Notes under the pieces: generated by a model | Seen by the model: only the letters and a program-made list of their open reading frames with translations | Told to the model about the DNA's origin: nothing | Databases searched by the model: none | Position numbers and translations under genes: made by a program | DNA from: Progne subis subis | Lineage: Eukaryota; Chordata; Aves; Passeriformes; Hirundinidae | Assembly: GCA_022316685.1 (NCBI GenBank) | Contig: JAKJHU010000014.1 | Location: 5,389,001-5,453,000, forward strand | Length of the DNA: 64,000 nucleotides | Direction: 5' to 3' | In this document: one piece after another, positions 35,984 to 46,130 of the stretch | Layout of the letters: every line of letters starts with the position of its first letter | How positions within the stretch are numbered: position 1 is the stretch's first letter

Positions 35984-36148
35984 GTGGAGGAGCGCTCGCG
36001 GCTCAACCGCCAGAGCTCGCCGGCCATGCCCCACAAGGTGGCCAACAGGATTTCTGACCCCAACCTGCCTCCTCGCTCGGAGTCCTTCAGCATCAGCGGC
36101 GTGCAGCCAGCCCGGACCCCACCCCTGCTCCGACCCGTGGACCCGCAG
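35984..36148 (+). CDS. TNIK: TNIK window exon 12: 165-nt alternative cassette (55 residues)
   Basis: 55 codons in phase 0: VEERSRLNRQSSPAMPHKVA, NRISDPNLPPRSESFSISGV, ending QPARTPPLLRPVDPQ. The length and sequence match the second known alternative segment of TNIK. It adds Ser/Pro-rich sequence with PxxP-type motifs (LPPR, TPPLLRP) to the intermediate region, which binds NCK SH3 domains and TRAF2 in the family. Skipping keeps frame. The exon is GC-rich. The donor is gtaatg. Confidence 0.94.
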
Positions 36149-36280
36149 GTAATGCTGCTCCCCTGTAGCCAGGCTGCTGGGGGTGCTGGTAAGGAAACAA
36201 GGAAGAGTGGATGGAAGGGAAATAGCGCCTGGCTCCCTGGCTTCTCAGCCCTGAGCGTATTCATGAGTAAGAGCAGCATC

Positions 36281-36290
36281 TGCATGCATG
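36281..36290 (+). promoter_or_regulatory. Double TGCATG (Rbfox-type) motif downstream of cassette exon 12
   Basis: Two overlapping TGCATG hexamers (36281-36286, 36285-36290) start 133 nt after the donor of the 165-nt cassette. UGCAUG is the high-affinity Rbfox site, and sites downstream of an exon usually raise inclusion in neurons and muscle. Whether it acts here is inference. Confidence 0.45.
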
Positions 36291-37421
36291 AGTGTGTTCC
36301 TCTTGTCACCTCCATGTGTTAGCAACATCACGCTGGTTTATACCTTCCTTTGAAGCATCACGTACTGGTTACTGCTAGAAACAAGCTGGAGGACCAGGAG
36401 GAGCTGCTGCTCTGGTCCAGTGCAGCTGTTGCTCTGATCCTCTTTGGATCTGGTTTATGTAAAGGACTAAAACCACAGCGCCTGGTACAAAAGATCCGGG
36501 ATGCTTTGATGCTGAGGATCATCAGAAGGAGGTTTTACTTTCTTTGCTGCTTTGATTCAAGGTTTTGTTTTGGTTTTCCATTGAGTTGACATCAGTCACA
36601 AGCACATCTGGAGAGGGCATAGATCACCATGACTGTCACAGAGGAGGGGCATCGTTATTTTAGGAGTTTCTCCCAGCCATGAGGTCTGCAAGTACTCTGC
36701 CACCAAAAGCCGTAGGAGTGTCAGTGCTGGCTCTGGTCCAGCCCCTGGAATTGCTCCCACAGATCCACAGACTCCAGCAGGGATTTCAGAGGGAAGTACA
36801 AAGCCTTTGCTCCAAGTTCAGCTGGGCTTTCTATGGAGTATGTGTCAACTAAGTGCCAGCCACCTGTAGCACCTTCAGTACAGAGCCAGCTTTACACAAA
36901 AATATGCAGGAAAGCCCTGAAACACACTTTTTCTGTATGCATTGGGAAAGTGGGCAAATCCCACTTCACTGTTACCCCTCTGACTGACCAAATCATTTTC
37001 AGCGACCTTCGTGGTGTCCTGTACCATCAGCAGCTACAAGGACTTTTATTTGGTAATAAAATACTCGTGAAAGAGTTGCTTGAAGCCCAGAGCCCCGTGT
37101 CAGTGTGTGCGTACACGTGTACCCATGAGACATGGACACGTACAGAGACATGAATGTAGAAATTTCAAATAAAAGTCACCACTCTTTTGTATCAAAAGAG
37201 TGCAGCTTCACAGCTTCCTGGGAAGAAGCTCTGATTTCACAAACTGTAACCTTGTGATTTTATCAGATTTCCCAGAACAGATGTCAGTATTCCTTAAACT
37301 TGCAACCTGTAGGGCTGATCCATGGGAGCTCATGCCTCAAGATATTTTTTAAGCCATCTATGCCTCAGAATTCCTGATGATTTTTTTTAAAAAATCAGTT
37401 ATTGTTTATTATCGTTTACTA

Positions 37422-37451
37422 TTTTTTTTTTCCTTTTTTTTTTTTTTTTTT
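37422..37451. repeat. Poly-T rich tract
   Basis: T10, cc, then T18 follow an A/T-rich stretch. It is low complexity and intronic. Confidence 0.85.
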
Positions 37452-37729
37452 CATTTTTAACATGGAAAATCCATGCCAAACCTCATTAGCACAACCACAG
37501 AGGTGCAGGTGTAGGAGCTGGACTTTGGGCCAGCAGCAGCAGAGCCTGGGGCGGGCACGGTGTGTGCGGGAGCGTGATTTTTAACAGATCTTGTGTTGAA
37601 GTGATGTAAGTCAGAGGTTCCTGAAACCAAGGCAGTGCTGATCTCAGACCAAGGGGGCTTTTCAGTGCATCCAAAGTGCTAATCAAATTATTTTTTTTTA
37701 ATCAAATTTTTTAAATTTTTTTTAATTCC

Positions 37730-37750
37730 TTTTTTTTTTTTTTTTTTTTT
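37730..37750 (+). repeat. T21 tract 44 nt before an acceptor
   Basis: A run of 21 T, within a longer T-rich stretch from 37690, ends 44 nt before exon 37795. It is far longer than an ordinary pyrimidine tract and may bind poly-U proteins; function not shown. Confidence 0.8.
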
Positions 37751-37794
37751 ACCCTCCATTTTGACTGATAGTTCTGTTTTGACTTGGTGCTTAG

Positions 37795-38034
37795 ATTCCA
37801 CATCTGGTCACTGTGAAATCCCAAGGAAGCTCCTTGTCTGGGTCTCAGTCACTGCATGAACAGCCTGCAAAGGGACTGGCTGGGTTTCAGGAGGCTCTGA
37901 CGGTGACCTCTCACCGCACTGAGATGCCAAGGCAGAACTCGGACCCCACCTCAGAAAACCCTCCTCTGCCCCCTCGCATTGAAAAGTTTGACCGAAGTTC
38001 TTGGTTACGGCAGGAGGAAGACATTCCACCAAAG
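37795..38034 (+). CDS. TNIK: TNIK window exon 13: intermediate region, SH3-ligand segment
   Basis: 80 codons, phase 0: IPHLVTVKSQGSSLSGSQSL, HEQPAKGLAGFQEALTVTSH, RTEMPRQNSDPTSENPPLPP, RIEKFDRSSWLRQEEDIPPK. MPRQNSDPTSENPPLPPR is a conserved GCK-IV motif with a proline core suited to SH3 binding. The N-terminal half is more diverged from human than the C-terminal half, as expected for a disordered linker. The donor is gtaaca. Confidence 0.94.
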
Positions 38035-40257
38035 GTAACACAATTGCTCCTCACTTTCAGCACCTCAGAGGCAAATCCCAGAGCTGAGATCCTCTGGCAA
38101 AGCAGAGTGGGCAGGACTGAGCCCACCCCGACACCCTGAGGCTCTGCAGTGGGTGCTGATCTGCCCAAGGGGCTGCATTTCCTCAGGCAGGGTTTGCAGG
38201 ACGTGCTGGGAGCTGCTCCTGGCTGCAAAACAGCACTGCCCTCCAGCAAAGAAAGTTCTCGAGCTCGGACAGAGGCCAAAACAAATTAATCTCTTTTTTC
38301 CCTTGGATAAAAAACAACCTTCTGCTTAAATAGAATTATAGGAACATAAAATTTGTCATACTCAATAAGATGGGTCATTTTTAGTCCAGTACTGTGCCTC
38401 CAGTTGCGATCAATATTTGATGGAAGACTTGTAAGGGCTCCAGCAGCTTTATACATTCATTGACATTTTGGCAGTGTGTGGCAGTACCTCTTTAATTAGG
38501 ATTCTTCTGGGCCAGTATTTCGATTGTGTTGTTTATACACCTTCACTTTGGAAGAATTATAACTTGGCCATTAAAGTTCCCCTTTCAGTGAATCAGGCAG
38601 GGGGATTTTTACAGAGGAGAAATGATTATAAATTGATTAGTGACCGGGAGGCAGTATTTGTCTCTGACTGAGAGGCAATTTTTCCATGTATTTACAAAGT
38701 GAGTGACTTGCCTTTTTCAGAGCAAAGTCAGAGTCACCAGGTAATCCTCCTTGTGCAAGGGATCTGTGGTGGTGTCACAGGTGTTAATAATGCTCCTGTT
38801 TCTGCTGTCACCAAGCAAGAGGAGACATCAGTGCTCTGCTGAAGGGAACAGCAAGCCAACAGCTCCTGGAACTGTCTGTGTGCTTGGCTCCTCCATAGTG
38901 CAGGGGGGTGGCTTCCTGGTTTGAACCTAATTAAGAAAAAGCCCCTGCAATTTAACGTTGGCTTTTGCCATGAGTCCTTTGAGAAGGACACTCAGCCGCA
39001 GTGATGCCCTGCGTGGTCACACCGTGGCTGCTGGGGGAAAAGCTGCTCTCCAGCGCTGTGCAGTGTATTCCCCTTAGCTGAGGGGACAGGGACTCTGGGA
39101 GGGATCCCCACCAGGTCACATTTAGGGCTGCTGTGTTGGCAGTACCACCCATGACTGCACACTGCAGTGCCCGAGGTGAGTCTGATGTGTTTGCAGGCAG
39201 GAACGAAAGGACTGCCCTGAGAGGCAGGACCCGCTGTCTCTGTGGTCTGGGGTCTTGTTTCTGCCAGTGCTTATGGCTGGATGCTTCAGAGGAAGGTGGA
39301 AAACTCCCCAAGTCCTGACTGGAGAGTACCCTACCTGGAGAGGAGACTGCTTTGTACCGAGACAAGCTGCAGCTGGTGATGCTCCAGTCTAAAGCATTGC
39401 CAGCTCTCTAAATCTTTTCTTATCTTGCCTAATGCAACCGTGTGTTTATTCTTAAAAAAAGCCAAGCCTAATCCTTTCTCTTGCTAATCCTGACAAGCCC
39501 TTGGCCTCTCTGTTACCTGGTGCAAGGTATTGAACAGTGAGTATTGTCTTGCCTCTCCACATCACCTGAGGTGCTGGGGGATGAGGCCACTGCACCTGTG
39601 GCCGTGCAGTGATGCCCGAGCTCCCTCGGGATGGGGCAGAGTTCCAGGGTTGCCTCTCACTGCCCCTGTAGGCTGTGGTTGGCTTTGGGTGTTGGTGCCG
39701 AGCCGTTCTGCCAGCAGCAAGGTTTTGGCAGCAGCATGTGAAGGTCACAGTGTTTAATCCCAGTGGTAGGTGGGTCAGTCTGGATTTTCCCACTGTCAAC
39801 CCTCTTGTTTGTCCACCAGTCAACACCTTCTGTCTGCTGGCATGTGTCATATCGGAGCTAGATAGAAAACCCCCGTCATGCCTGTCAAAATGCACTTCAG
39901 TCTCAATTTTACCTTAAAAATTAGTTTCATGGCTTTTGTTAGATTTAAATTATATCTGTTCGTGTGTCTCTATGTGCATACATTTCTTCCAAAAGTGAGA
40001 GCCCTGTTTGGTGGTAGCCAGGCTGCTCTGGGGGCTCCCGTGCCAGGAGCATCTCTGAGGGCACCTTTGCAACTTGCTGCTGCCTCACACTCCAGTGATT
40101 CCTTCTAAAAGCTGAGCGCCTTGTATTTTAGAATTGCCCTAAATACTGCCTTTCTCTCAGTGGGAAATCAGCTGTAAATCAGCCTTGAGGCAGTGCTGGC
40201 AGGTGATCTCGTGATGGCCCAGGCTGGGTGACTGCAGATGTCTCCACTCTTTTGCAG
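38035..40257 (+). other. TNIK: Intron with a candidate conserved stretch
   Basis: The stretch 38330-38700 is AT-rich unique sequence without repeats. The remainder is ordinary intron. The acceptor is tcttttgcag. Confidence 0.85.
38330..38700. other. Candidate conserved noncoding stretch
   Basis: About 370 bp of non-repetitive AT-rich sequence with motif-like words (tcaatatttga, tctttaattagg, taaattgattag). No coding signal; possible enhancer, from composition only. Confidence 0.25.
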
Positions 40258-40364
40258 GTGCCTCAAAGAACCACTTCCATATCCCCTGCCCTGGCAAGGA
40301 AGAACTCCCCAGGCAATGGCAGCGCCCTGGGGCCCCGGCTGGGCTCTCAGCCCATCCGGGCAAG
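40258..40364 (+). CDS. TNIK: TNIK window exon 14: intermediate region
   Basis: 35 codons plus AG of a split Ser: VPQRTTSISPALARKNSPGN, then GSALGPRLGSQPIRA. RTTSISPALARKNSP is a strongly conserved Ser/Thr-rich stretch of GCK-IV proteins and a probable phosphorylated linker. It covers about residues 676-711. The donor is gtgagg. Confidence 0.94.
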
Positions 40365-42626
40365 GTGAGGACACCGAGGGGATGGGCAGGAGCGATCCCA
40401 GCGTGGCTCTGCTGCACTGCCCAGGGGCTGGGCTCCAGCCCTTGCTGTAGCTGACTGAACACCACGACATTTGCAAGGCTTCTCTTGTCTCTGGGATGAA
40501 TTTTTGCACCCATTAGTGATTTATAAAGACAAGGCTGCGAGCGCTGGAGTCCCTGGAGGCTTTGCTCCCTTGGCTGAATGTGTTCCTGGGCATTGCAGGG
40601 TTTGGAGGGGGATGCTGCATCTGCTGCTGTGGCATCAAACAGGAGTTTGGGTGCTCTCTTTAGTGGAATCAGGTCCTGGTTCTCACCTCTCGCTGGTCAG
40701 TGGATCCCTGTAAGCCAGTGGGGAGGTCTCAGTGGTACATTCCGTACATTTCTTATGCATCAGAGCAGTTTTTCACATAGAATGACTGAAGAACGTGCTG
40801 CAGGACTGACACTCATGCAGCTTGCTGAGATCTTTTCTAGATATAGATCAAGGATTACATTCCTTTCAGCTTCCTAGGGCTGGGCCTTTAGCTTAGCCAG
40901 ACCCAGCTCTGGCCCAGCAGTGAGCCCCTAAGCAAGGTGCTGTGCCGCCGCTGTGCTCCCATCTCTGCCGTGTCACAGCTGTCCCTGGGCATGTTTAAAA
41001 GGAGCAGGGAAGCTGACAAGCTGTGCTCAGAGCTGGATGGAAGAAACACAGCTTAGTCATGCGAGAGCTTGTCTCTGCCTCGCAGAAGAGACCTCAGACG
41101 GGCACAAGCCGGGAGAAACGCGAGTTCCAGTTAGCCTTGCGTGAGGGAGCGCCTTGCTTTCTTCTTCCTGCCTTGTCCTCAGAGGGTGAGGTCAAAAAGT
41201 GAATGTGGGGATGCTTTCACTGTGTGTGCTGTCACCAGTTTGAGCACACTCCTCCCTTTCCAGCTCAGTGCCCCCTCTGTGCTTCAGCAAACTCACAGGC
41301 AGCAGCCCCGAGTCGCTGGCAGGGGCAGCAGGAGGAGGAAGAGTATTTCTTGTTGTTCTCTTTTTTTTATTATTAATATTTTTAATTAGGGTAAAAGCAT
41401 ATTGTGGTTTGTTGCTCTTCTTTGCCAAAGGCTGAAACATTTTGCATTCTTGAAAATGTTGTTCTTTTAATTAGCTGTTGCTTGAAGGACAGTTTAAAAT
41501 GCAGAGGGATATTGGACTGCGTAGTCTTTATAAGTGATGGTGTTGAAAGTAAAAAGGATAATGGGTGTCTGGGATTCAGGTTCGAGGTTGCCCAATGTTT
41601 CCTGCACCCTCACTGTCCCTGTCCTGCTCAGTGCAGGTAAATACATCACTTGCCAAGGTTTTCAAATATACTTCATTAGTTGATTTAGCTAAGGACGTCA
41701 GCTATACAGCATGAGCTGGAGGCCTTCAGTTTGATGCAAATTGGAAATTATTAGGATGCTACCACATGTCCATTAAACTTAAGTATTCATTGAAAGTATT
41801 TCATACTTCATTTCTCTCACAGTAATGTAATATTTTTTCTTTTTCCCCATTGGTTCTTGATTCTCTCCATGCATAAATGTAAATATTACAGAATATATCC
41901 CTTCTTCTATTTGTCAACCTGTTGTGACAAATGGGGGAATATTTACTATACAATTTAAAGAGGCCTTTGAATAAGATCACTTCCAGAAACATTGTATAAA
42001 ACTAAATTGCCTAACTCTGCATGAACATCTCTTCTGATGTCATTTCAATGCCAAGTAAGAATTAATTTCCTAAAGGCATCTGATGCACAGAGAGATATTA
42101 GTCACTCCTTGTGTATCAAGGACACTTTTTATTCTAGATTTATCTGTATTCACAAGGGTGAGAGAAATCGAGGAGGAAAGGTGGATATCTGATGCAAGTT
42201 TGAAGTGAAGCCATGAAAACTGGGGACTGTGAATTAAGTGGTACAAGTGATCTGCAGCCTTGTTGCAAACTGGAGATCCTTGCTTTGCTGAAATCTTTGT
42301 CTAACAACACATCACAACTTGCTGCTTTTATGGAGAATTTTGGTGGCTAGTAAGTTAACTCCAGTTTTGCAAATCTACAGACAGGGGATCGAGAGCAAAG
42401 AATCTTTCAATGGTTGCCAAATTTTACAAAATAAGAGCAGAAAGCTTCTCTAGGCAATTTTCTTTTGTCGTGGTCATAGTGCACCCAAAATTGTTGCCCT
42501 CAGCCTTGTCTCTTCCAGCTGAGAACTCTCCTGGCCTTTGCAGCCGCCCCTGTCAGTGTGGGAAGCGGTCTGGAGCCCTGGGCGTGACCCTGGCTGATGG
42601 TGCCGCTCTGTTTCATCCTCCTGCAG
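40365..42626 (+). other. TNIK: Intron with a candidate conserved stretch
   Basis: The stretch 41640-42010 is AT-rich unique sequence. No repeat of note. The acceptor is cctcctgcag. Confidence 0.85.
41640..42010. other. Candidate conserved noncoding stretch
   Basis: AT-rich, non-repetitive, with octamer-like atgcaaat (41737-41744) and several TAAT cores. Possible enhancer; conservation not tested. Confidence 0.25.
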
Positions 42627-42790
42627 CAACCCAGACCTGAGGAGGACAGAGACCATCGTGGAGAGCCCCTTGCAGAGGACCAGCAGTGGCAGCTCCTCCA
42701 GCTCCAGCACTCCCAGCTCCCAGCCCAGCTCCCAGGGTGGATCCCAGCCTGGCTCCCAGGCTGGCTCCAGCGAGCGCAACAGAGTCAGAG
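42627..42790 (+). CDS. TNIK: TNIK window exon 15: Ser/Gln-rich linker
   Basis: C completes the Ser codon, then 54 codons: NPDLRRTETIVESPLQRTSS, GSSSSSSTPSSQPSSQGGSQ, PGSQAGSSERNRVR, then G begins the next codon. NPDLRRTE and ESPLQRTSS are family hallmarks, and the Ser/Gln run is disordered. The donor is gtgagc. Confidence 0.94.
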
Positions 42791-43891
42791 GTGAGCTTGG
42801 AAACATCCCTCAGCAGCAGGAACACTTTGTGAGGCTTCCTGACAAGCAGGAAGGGCAAGAGGCCTGTGATCTCATGCTTGTTTTTTTAAAAAAAATAAAA
42901 ATCAAAGGATCCATCATTTCTGATGTGCTTTTGTGACCTGCTGGCCTCTTTGCAGGCAGAGATGCCAACAGCCCCATTTCCCTGGAGGCTGGTGTAAGAT
43001 GGCCACAGCATCACACTGCCAAGTAGCCTGTGCAAAAGGAGGTGGGAGTTATGCTTTAGAGTGAGGAAAAAAAACCCCAGTGTGCTCCCTGTCTTCATCC
43101 ACCCAGGTGCACCTCTTCTGACAGAGTGTGTTGCACTTTTAATTGATAGATAGTTTTTTGGGGGGGCTTTTTCTTTGTGCCTGAGATGGGATGAGAGGAG
43201 TGACGTAACGTGTAAGGAGCTTTCCCTCAAATGCTTTCACCAGGCAGCTGTGCTGACATGGGGGTTATGTTTGTAGCCAAATTGTTCTCTCTCATCCTAG
43301 AGTCCCTCCTGAAGATACTCCATTCCCCTGTTTAATGGTAGTGGAGTTGCCACAGCCCTTACACCCCCACATCTGCATTCTGGCACAGCCCCACACAACC
43401 CGGGGCTGAAGAGCATTAAGACAAATGCTGCCTCCATGTGTTGAATATTTTATGACTTGGCCATGAGATGATGGTGTCTGTTGTTGAAACCATCAGTCCT
43501 CTAGGTAGTCAATAAAAGGAGTTTGTAACCCATTGTCATTTTGGGTTTGGTTTTGTTTTTACTAATGAGGAATCCTGTGACAAATATTGTCCTAGTGATG
43601 TCAGATGCTGCAGCGCTTTTCATTTATCATATACCCTGCTCTTCTGCAAAGTAAATTTGTTTCTTTAGTAGAAAAAGAGCAGTAACTCTTTGAGAGGGCT
43701 GTTGGTGGAGGCTGGGCAGGACTGCGACTTCTCTTGCTCTGTTGGTGGAGCAGCAGAAAGGAGCAGGAGGGTTTTTCAAGACAGCAAAGTGACGATGAAG
43801 CCCCTGTTCTCACCTGTCCCAGGTGACAGGATGCAGTGGTGGCTTTTGGCAGCATTTTAACTCCCACTCTCTCCACCTGCCTTTCACCCAG
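42791..43891 (+). other. TNIK: Intron
   Basis: 1.1 kb of unique sequence with short A and G runs. No other feature seen. The acceptor is ttcacccag. Confidence 0.85.
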
Positions 43892-43989
43892 GGAATGCCA
43901 AGCCCGAAGGGTCCCCTGTGCTCTCCCATGAGCCCGCCAAGGTCAAGCAGGAGGACAACAGGGACGTGACACGACCCAGCCGACCCGCT
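43892..43989 (+). CDS. TNIK: TNIK window exon 16: intermediate region before the microexon
   Basis: GG completes a Gly codon, then 32 codons: NAKPEGSPVLSHEPAKVKQE and DNRDVTRPSRPA, phase 0 at the end. The peptide corresponds to NSKSEGSPVLPHEPAKVKPE in human TNIK as recalled, with modest substitutions. The strong gtgagt donor pairs either with the 24-nt microexon or with the exon at 48607. Confidence 0.94.
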
Positions 43990-44716
43990 GTGAGTCCTCA
44001 ATTCCTTCCCATGGGAATGCTGCCAGCTGGCTTGGCCACATTTCCCTTCGGTGCGGTGGCACAACCACGGGGACCCCAAAACCGAGGCTAGTACTGCTGC
44101 TGCTCCAGCAGAGAGCGGACAGCAGCAGCACGGCGAGAGCCCCTGGGGGATTTGAATGCTTAAGAGAGTGCATGAATTTTTACCAGGAGCCCAAGCCTAG
44201 GGGAAAGCACTTAAGCCTGTGTTTCCAGGTGGAGCAGACGCTTAAGGGCTTTGCTAGCTTGGGCGCGGCGGTGGCCGATGGCACATTGTTGTGTTCCGTG
44301 CTGCATGTCCCCCGCAGCACCCGCGGAGGGATGCTCTGCTCCTGAAGGCTGGGGAACCAAGCAGCCCCCGACAGCCTTCCCAGCTTAAAACCCCACCTGG
44401 TAGTGGTCTCTGTACACTCCCCTTCTATTATTCTGAGCAAAATCTCATCCGAAGTGTTTCCTCCTCGTTTAATACTGTTGACGTTTGTACCTTAAAAACT
44501 TATGAGTCGGCCTAAAAACTATATGAATTTCCACTGCTTCTCTATTTTAATGTGTATTAATGTTTTGTTGATGATGTGTTTTTTTTTTTTTTCTCTACAC
44601 TCCACAGCGTTGAGCTAACAATTCTAATTTTATTTCTAACCTGCTTGCCCTTCCTCTGGCTTTTTCCTGTCCCGATCTGTTTCCTCTGATGCTGATTATT
44701 CTTCCTTTACCCACAG
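43990..44716 (+). other. TNIK: Intron before the 24-nt microexon, with a decoy acceptor
   Basis: It contains a strong-looking unused acceptor (T-rich tract, ctctacactccacag) ending at 44607 and branch-point-like ctaac words at 44615-44619 and 44637-44641. The real acceptor, ttacccacag, ends at 44716. Confidence 0.8.
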
Positions 44717-44740
44717 AGCTATAAGAAAGCTATAGATGAG
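44717..44740 (+). CDS. TNIK: TNIK window exon 17: 24-nt alternative microexon (8 residues)
   Basis: The eight codons SYKKAIDE are flanked by the acceptor ccacag and the donor gttagt. This is the third known alternative segment of TNIK (8 residues), and small in-frame exons like this are often neuron-enriched. Skipping joins PSRPA to DLTALAKE in frame. It was found by its peptide; it is too short for ORF detection. The donor, with T at +3, is weaker than gtragt. UGCAUG occurs 239 nt downstream. Confidence 0.93.
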
Positions 44741-44826
44741 GTTAGTGATATCTTTTCTCAGTGGGTCATGCCTATGCAAGGTTGACTAGTTAGTGCTTAA
44801 ATCCGAGCTGGGTTTTCTTGGTGCTG

Positions 44827-45110
44827 GCGTTGATAAAGGTGGCGATGCGATCTCGGGTCGGACGGGAGAGCGAACCGGCGGCGTTCCAGCGTCAGGAGCC
44901 CGCCCGCGGGGAGGGGACGGCACTGCTGGCCTGCTCTGCTCAGCCCTGGGCTGCCCAAAACCTGCTGGCCACACCACTTGCATGGAGGCCAGGGCAGAGG
45001 CGTCCCGGCGTTCACGTGGGGGAGCAGGTGGTGCTGCCGTTGTTCGGCGTGTCGGAAGGAGAAGGAGCCAGAGCGGAGGTTTCTCGTGCCAGTGGAGGAG
45101 GTCGGGCAGC
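44827..45110. promoter_or_regulatory. Intragenic CpG-dense segment
   Basis: About 15 CpG dinucleotides fall in the first ~90 bp (44827-44920), with more to 45110, in an intron otherwise nearly free of CpG. It could be an internal promoter, an unmethylated regulatory island, or a GC-rich insertion. It overlaps open frames on both strands that resemble no protein I know. Confidence 0.4.
44979..44984 (+). promoter_or_regulatory. TGCATG (Rbfox-type) motif downstream of the microexon
   Basis: A full hexamer 239 nt after the donor of the 24-nt exon, in cacttgcatggagg. A single hexamer is expected by chance about once in 4 kb per strand, so the link to splicing is only suggestive. Confidence 0.3.
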
Positions 45111-45689
45111 CTGGACCCCCTCACCACATTCTGCTCTCAGCCACAGCCCCTGGCCACCTGCTGATTTCAGCGAGGCCATCAAGTGCTGTTTGAAATGTGT
45201 TCTAAGCCTGATTCAAAAAGAAGGCGCTTGAAAAACACAGTGGGTTGTTCATTCTCGTGGGCCAGCATCCACTGCAAAGCCAGAGTCAGCAGAGCCATCT
45301 TGGATGTTGGTCCTCATTCATCCTCTTAAAAAATGAGAGTCCTGGAGTACACCTTTTCCACTTAGGATAATATTTTAAATGTGCATCTGGCAGTGGTGAA
45401 TGTTTAAACATTCGTGGGAAAAGACACAGCATTCCTGATTTAACATTTAACTTGCCTCATGCGTGCGTCGCTGTGCACACTGCTGATACTGGTAACTGCA
45501 GGGCTGTAGTGGAAAGCACTGGTTTCAGCAGCCTCCTCTGCAGCCTCTTTCCTATAAAAATAGAAGATATGAAGAAGGAAGATGTGCTGGTTAGTTAATT
45601 TGTTCCCTTGGATAAAATATGAGCAATACATTTTGTTTAATGAGGTGCTTTGTTGAGTAAAAAGCACATAAATCAGTGTCTAAATAGAG

Positions 45690-46130
45690 GCAGTGTGTGC
45701 GCTAAATTCAAGCTCAAGGAGCGATGTGATTTCGGAAACCAATCTGACATGATTCCAGCAAATATTAAATCTAAAGAAGGCTTTGTAATTAAAAATAATT
45801 AAAGAGCACTGGCACCACTAACTTACGTATTATGTCACTCCCAGTAATAACACTTGGAACACGTGTGCGACTACGGAGCACTTTCGCTCTAGCTGTCAGA
45901 TTGTTTTTGGTCCAGGAGCAACTCGGTGAAGCCGTTTAATCCTACGACGTGCTCATTACTCACAGAAAATGATAGCATCAAAGAATTAACCATCCTGAGG
46001 CAAAGCTTTAACTAGGAAATATGAGTTATCTGATGATATTGTCTGTGAGTATTATTGCTCTTATAACTTGCAAATTAGTTATTAAAAAGTAATTAAGCTG
46101 ATTTCTAAAATACTCGACTATCTTCTAGTG
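45690..46130. other. Candidate conserved noncoding stretch
   Basis: About 440 bp of unique AT-rich sequence that keeps several CpGs (acgtattatgtcac, gtgtgcgactacgg, cctacgacgtgctc) and TAATTA cores. Retained CpG in a non-repetitive AT-rich block is unusual for neutral intron and hints at constraint. It is the strongest such block in the window. Confidence 0.3.

Larger units (their letters stand above)
36149..37794 (+). other. TNIK: Intron with Rbfox-type motif pair and T-rich 3' end
   Basis: TGCATGCATG lies at 36281-36290. The 3' half is strongly T-rich (T runs at 37422-37451 and 37730-37750) before the ttag acceptor at 37791-37794. No CR1 is seen. Confidence 0.8.

Noticed and set aside
44786..45231. 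Overlapping ORFs in the CpG-dense segment, possible hidden gene
   Set aside because: No recognisable protein, and frames on both strands are open because CpG-rich sequence has few stops. Kept only as a regulatory candidate.
46025..46115. Possible box C/D snoRNA (tgatgat ... ctga)
   Set aside because: The C box has C instead of purine before TGATGA, the ends do not pair into a terminal stem, and no D'/C' pair is clear.
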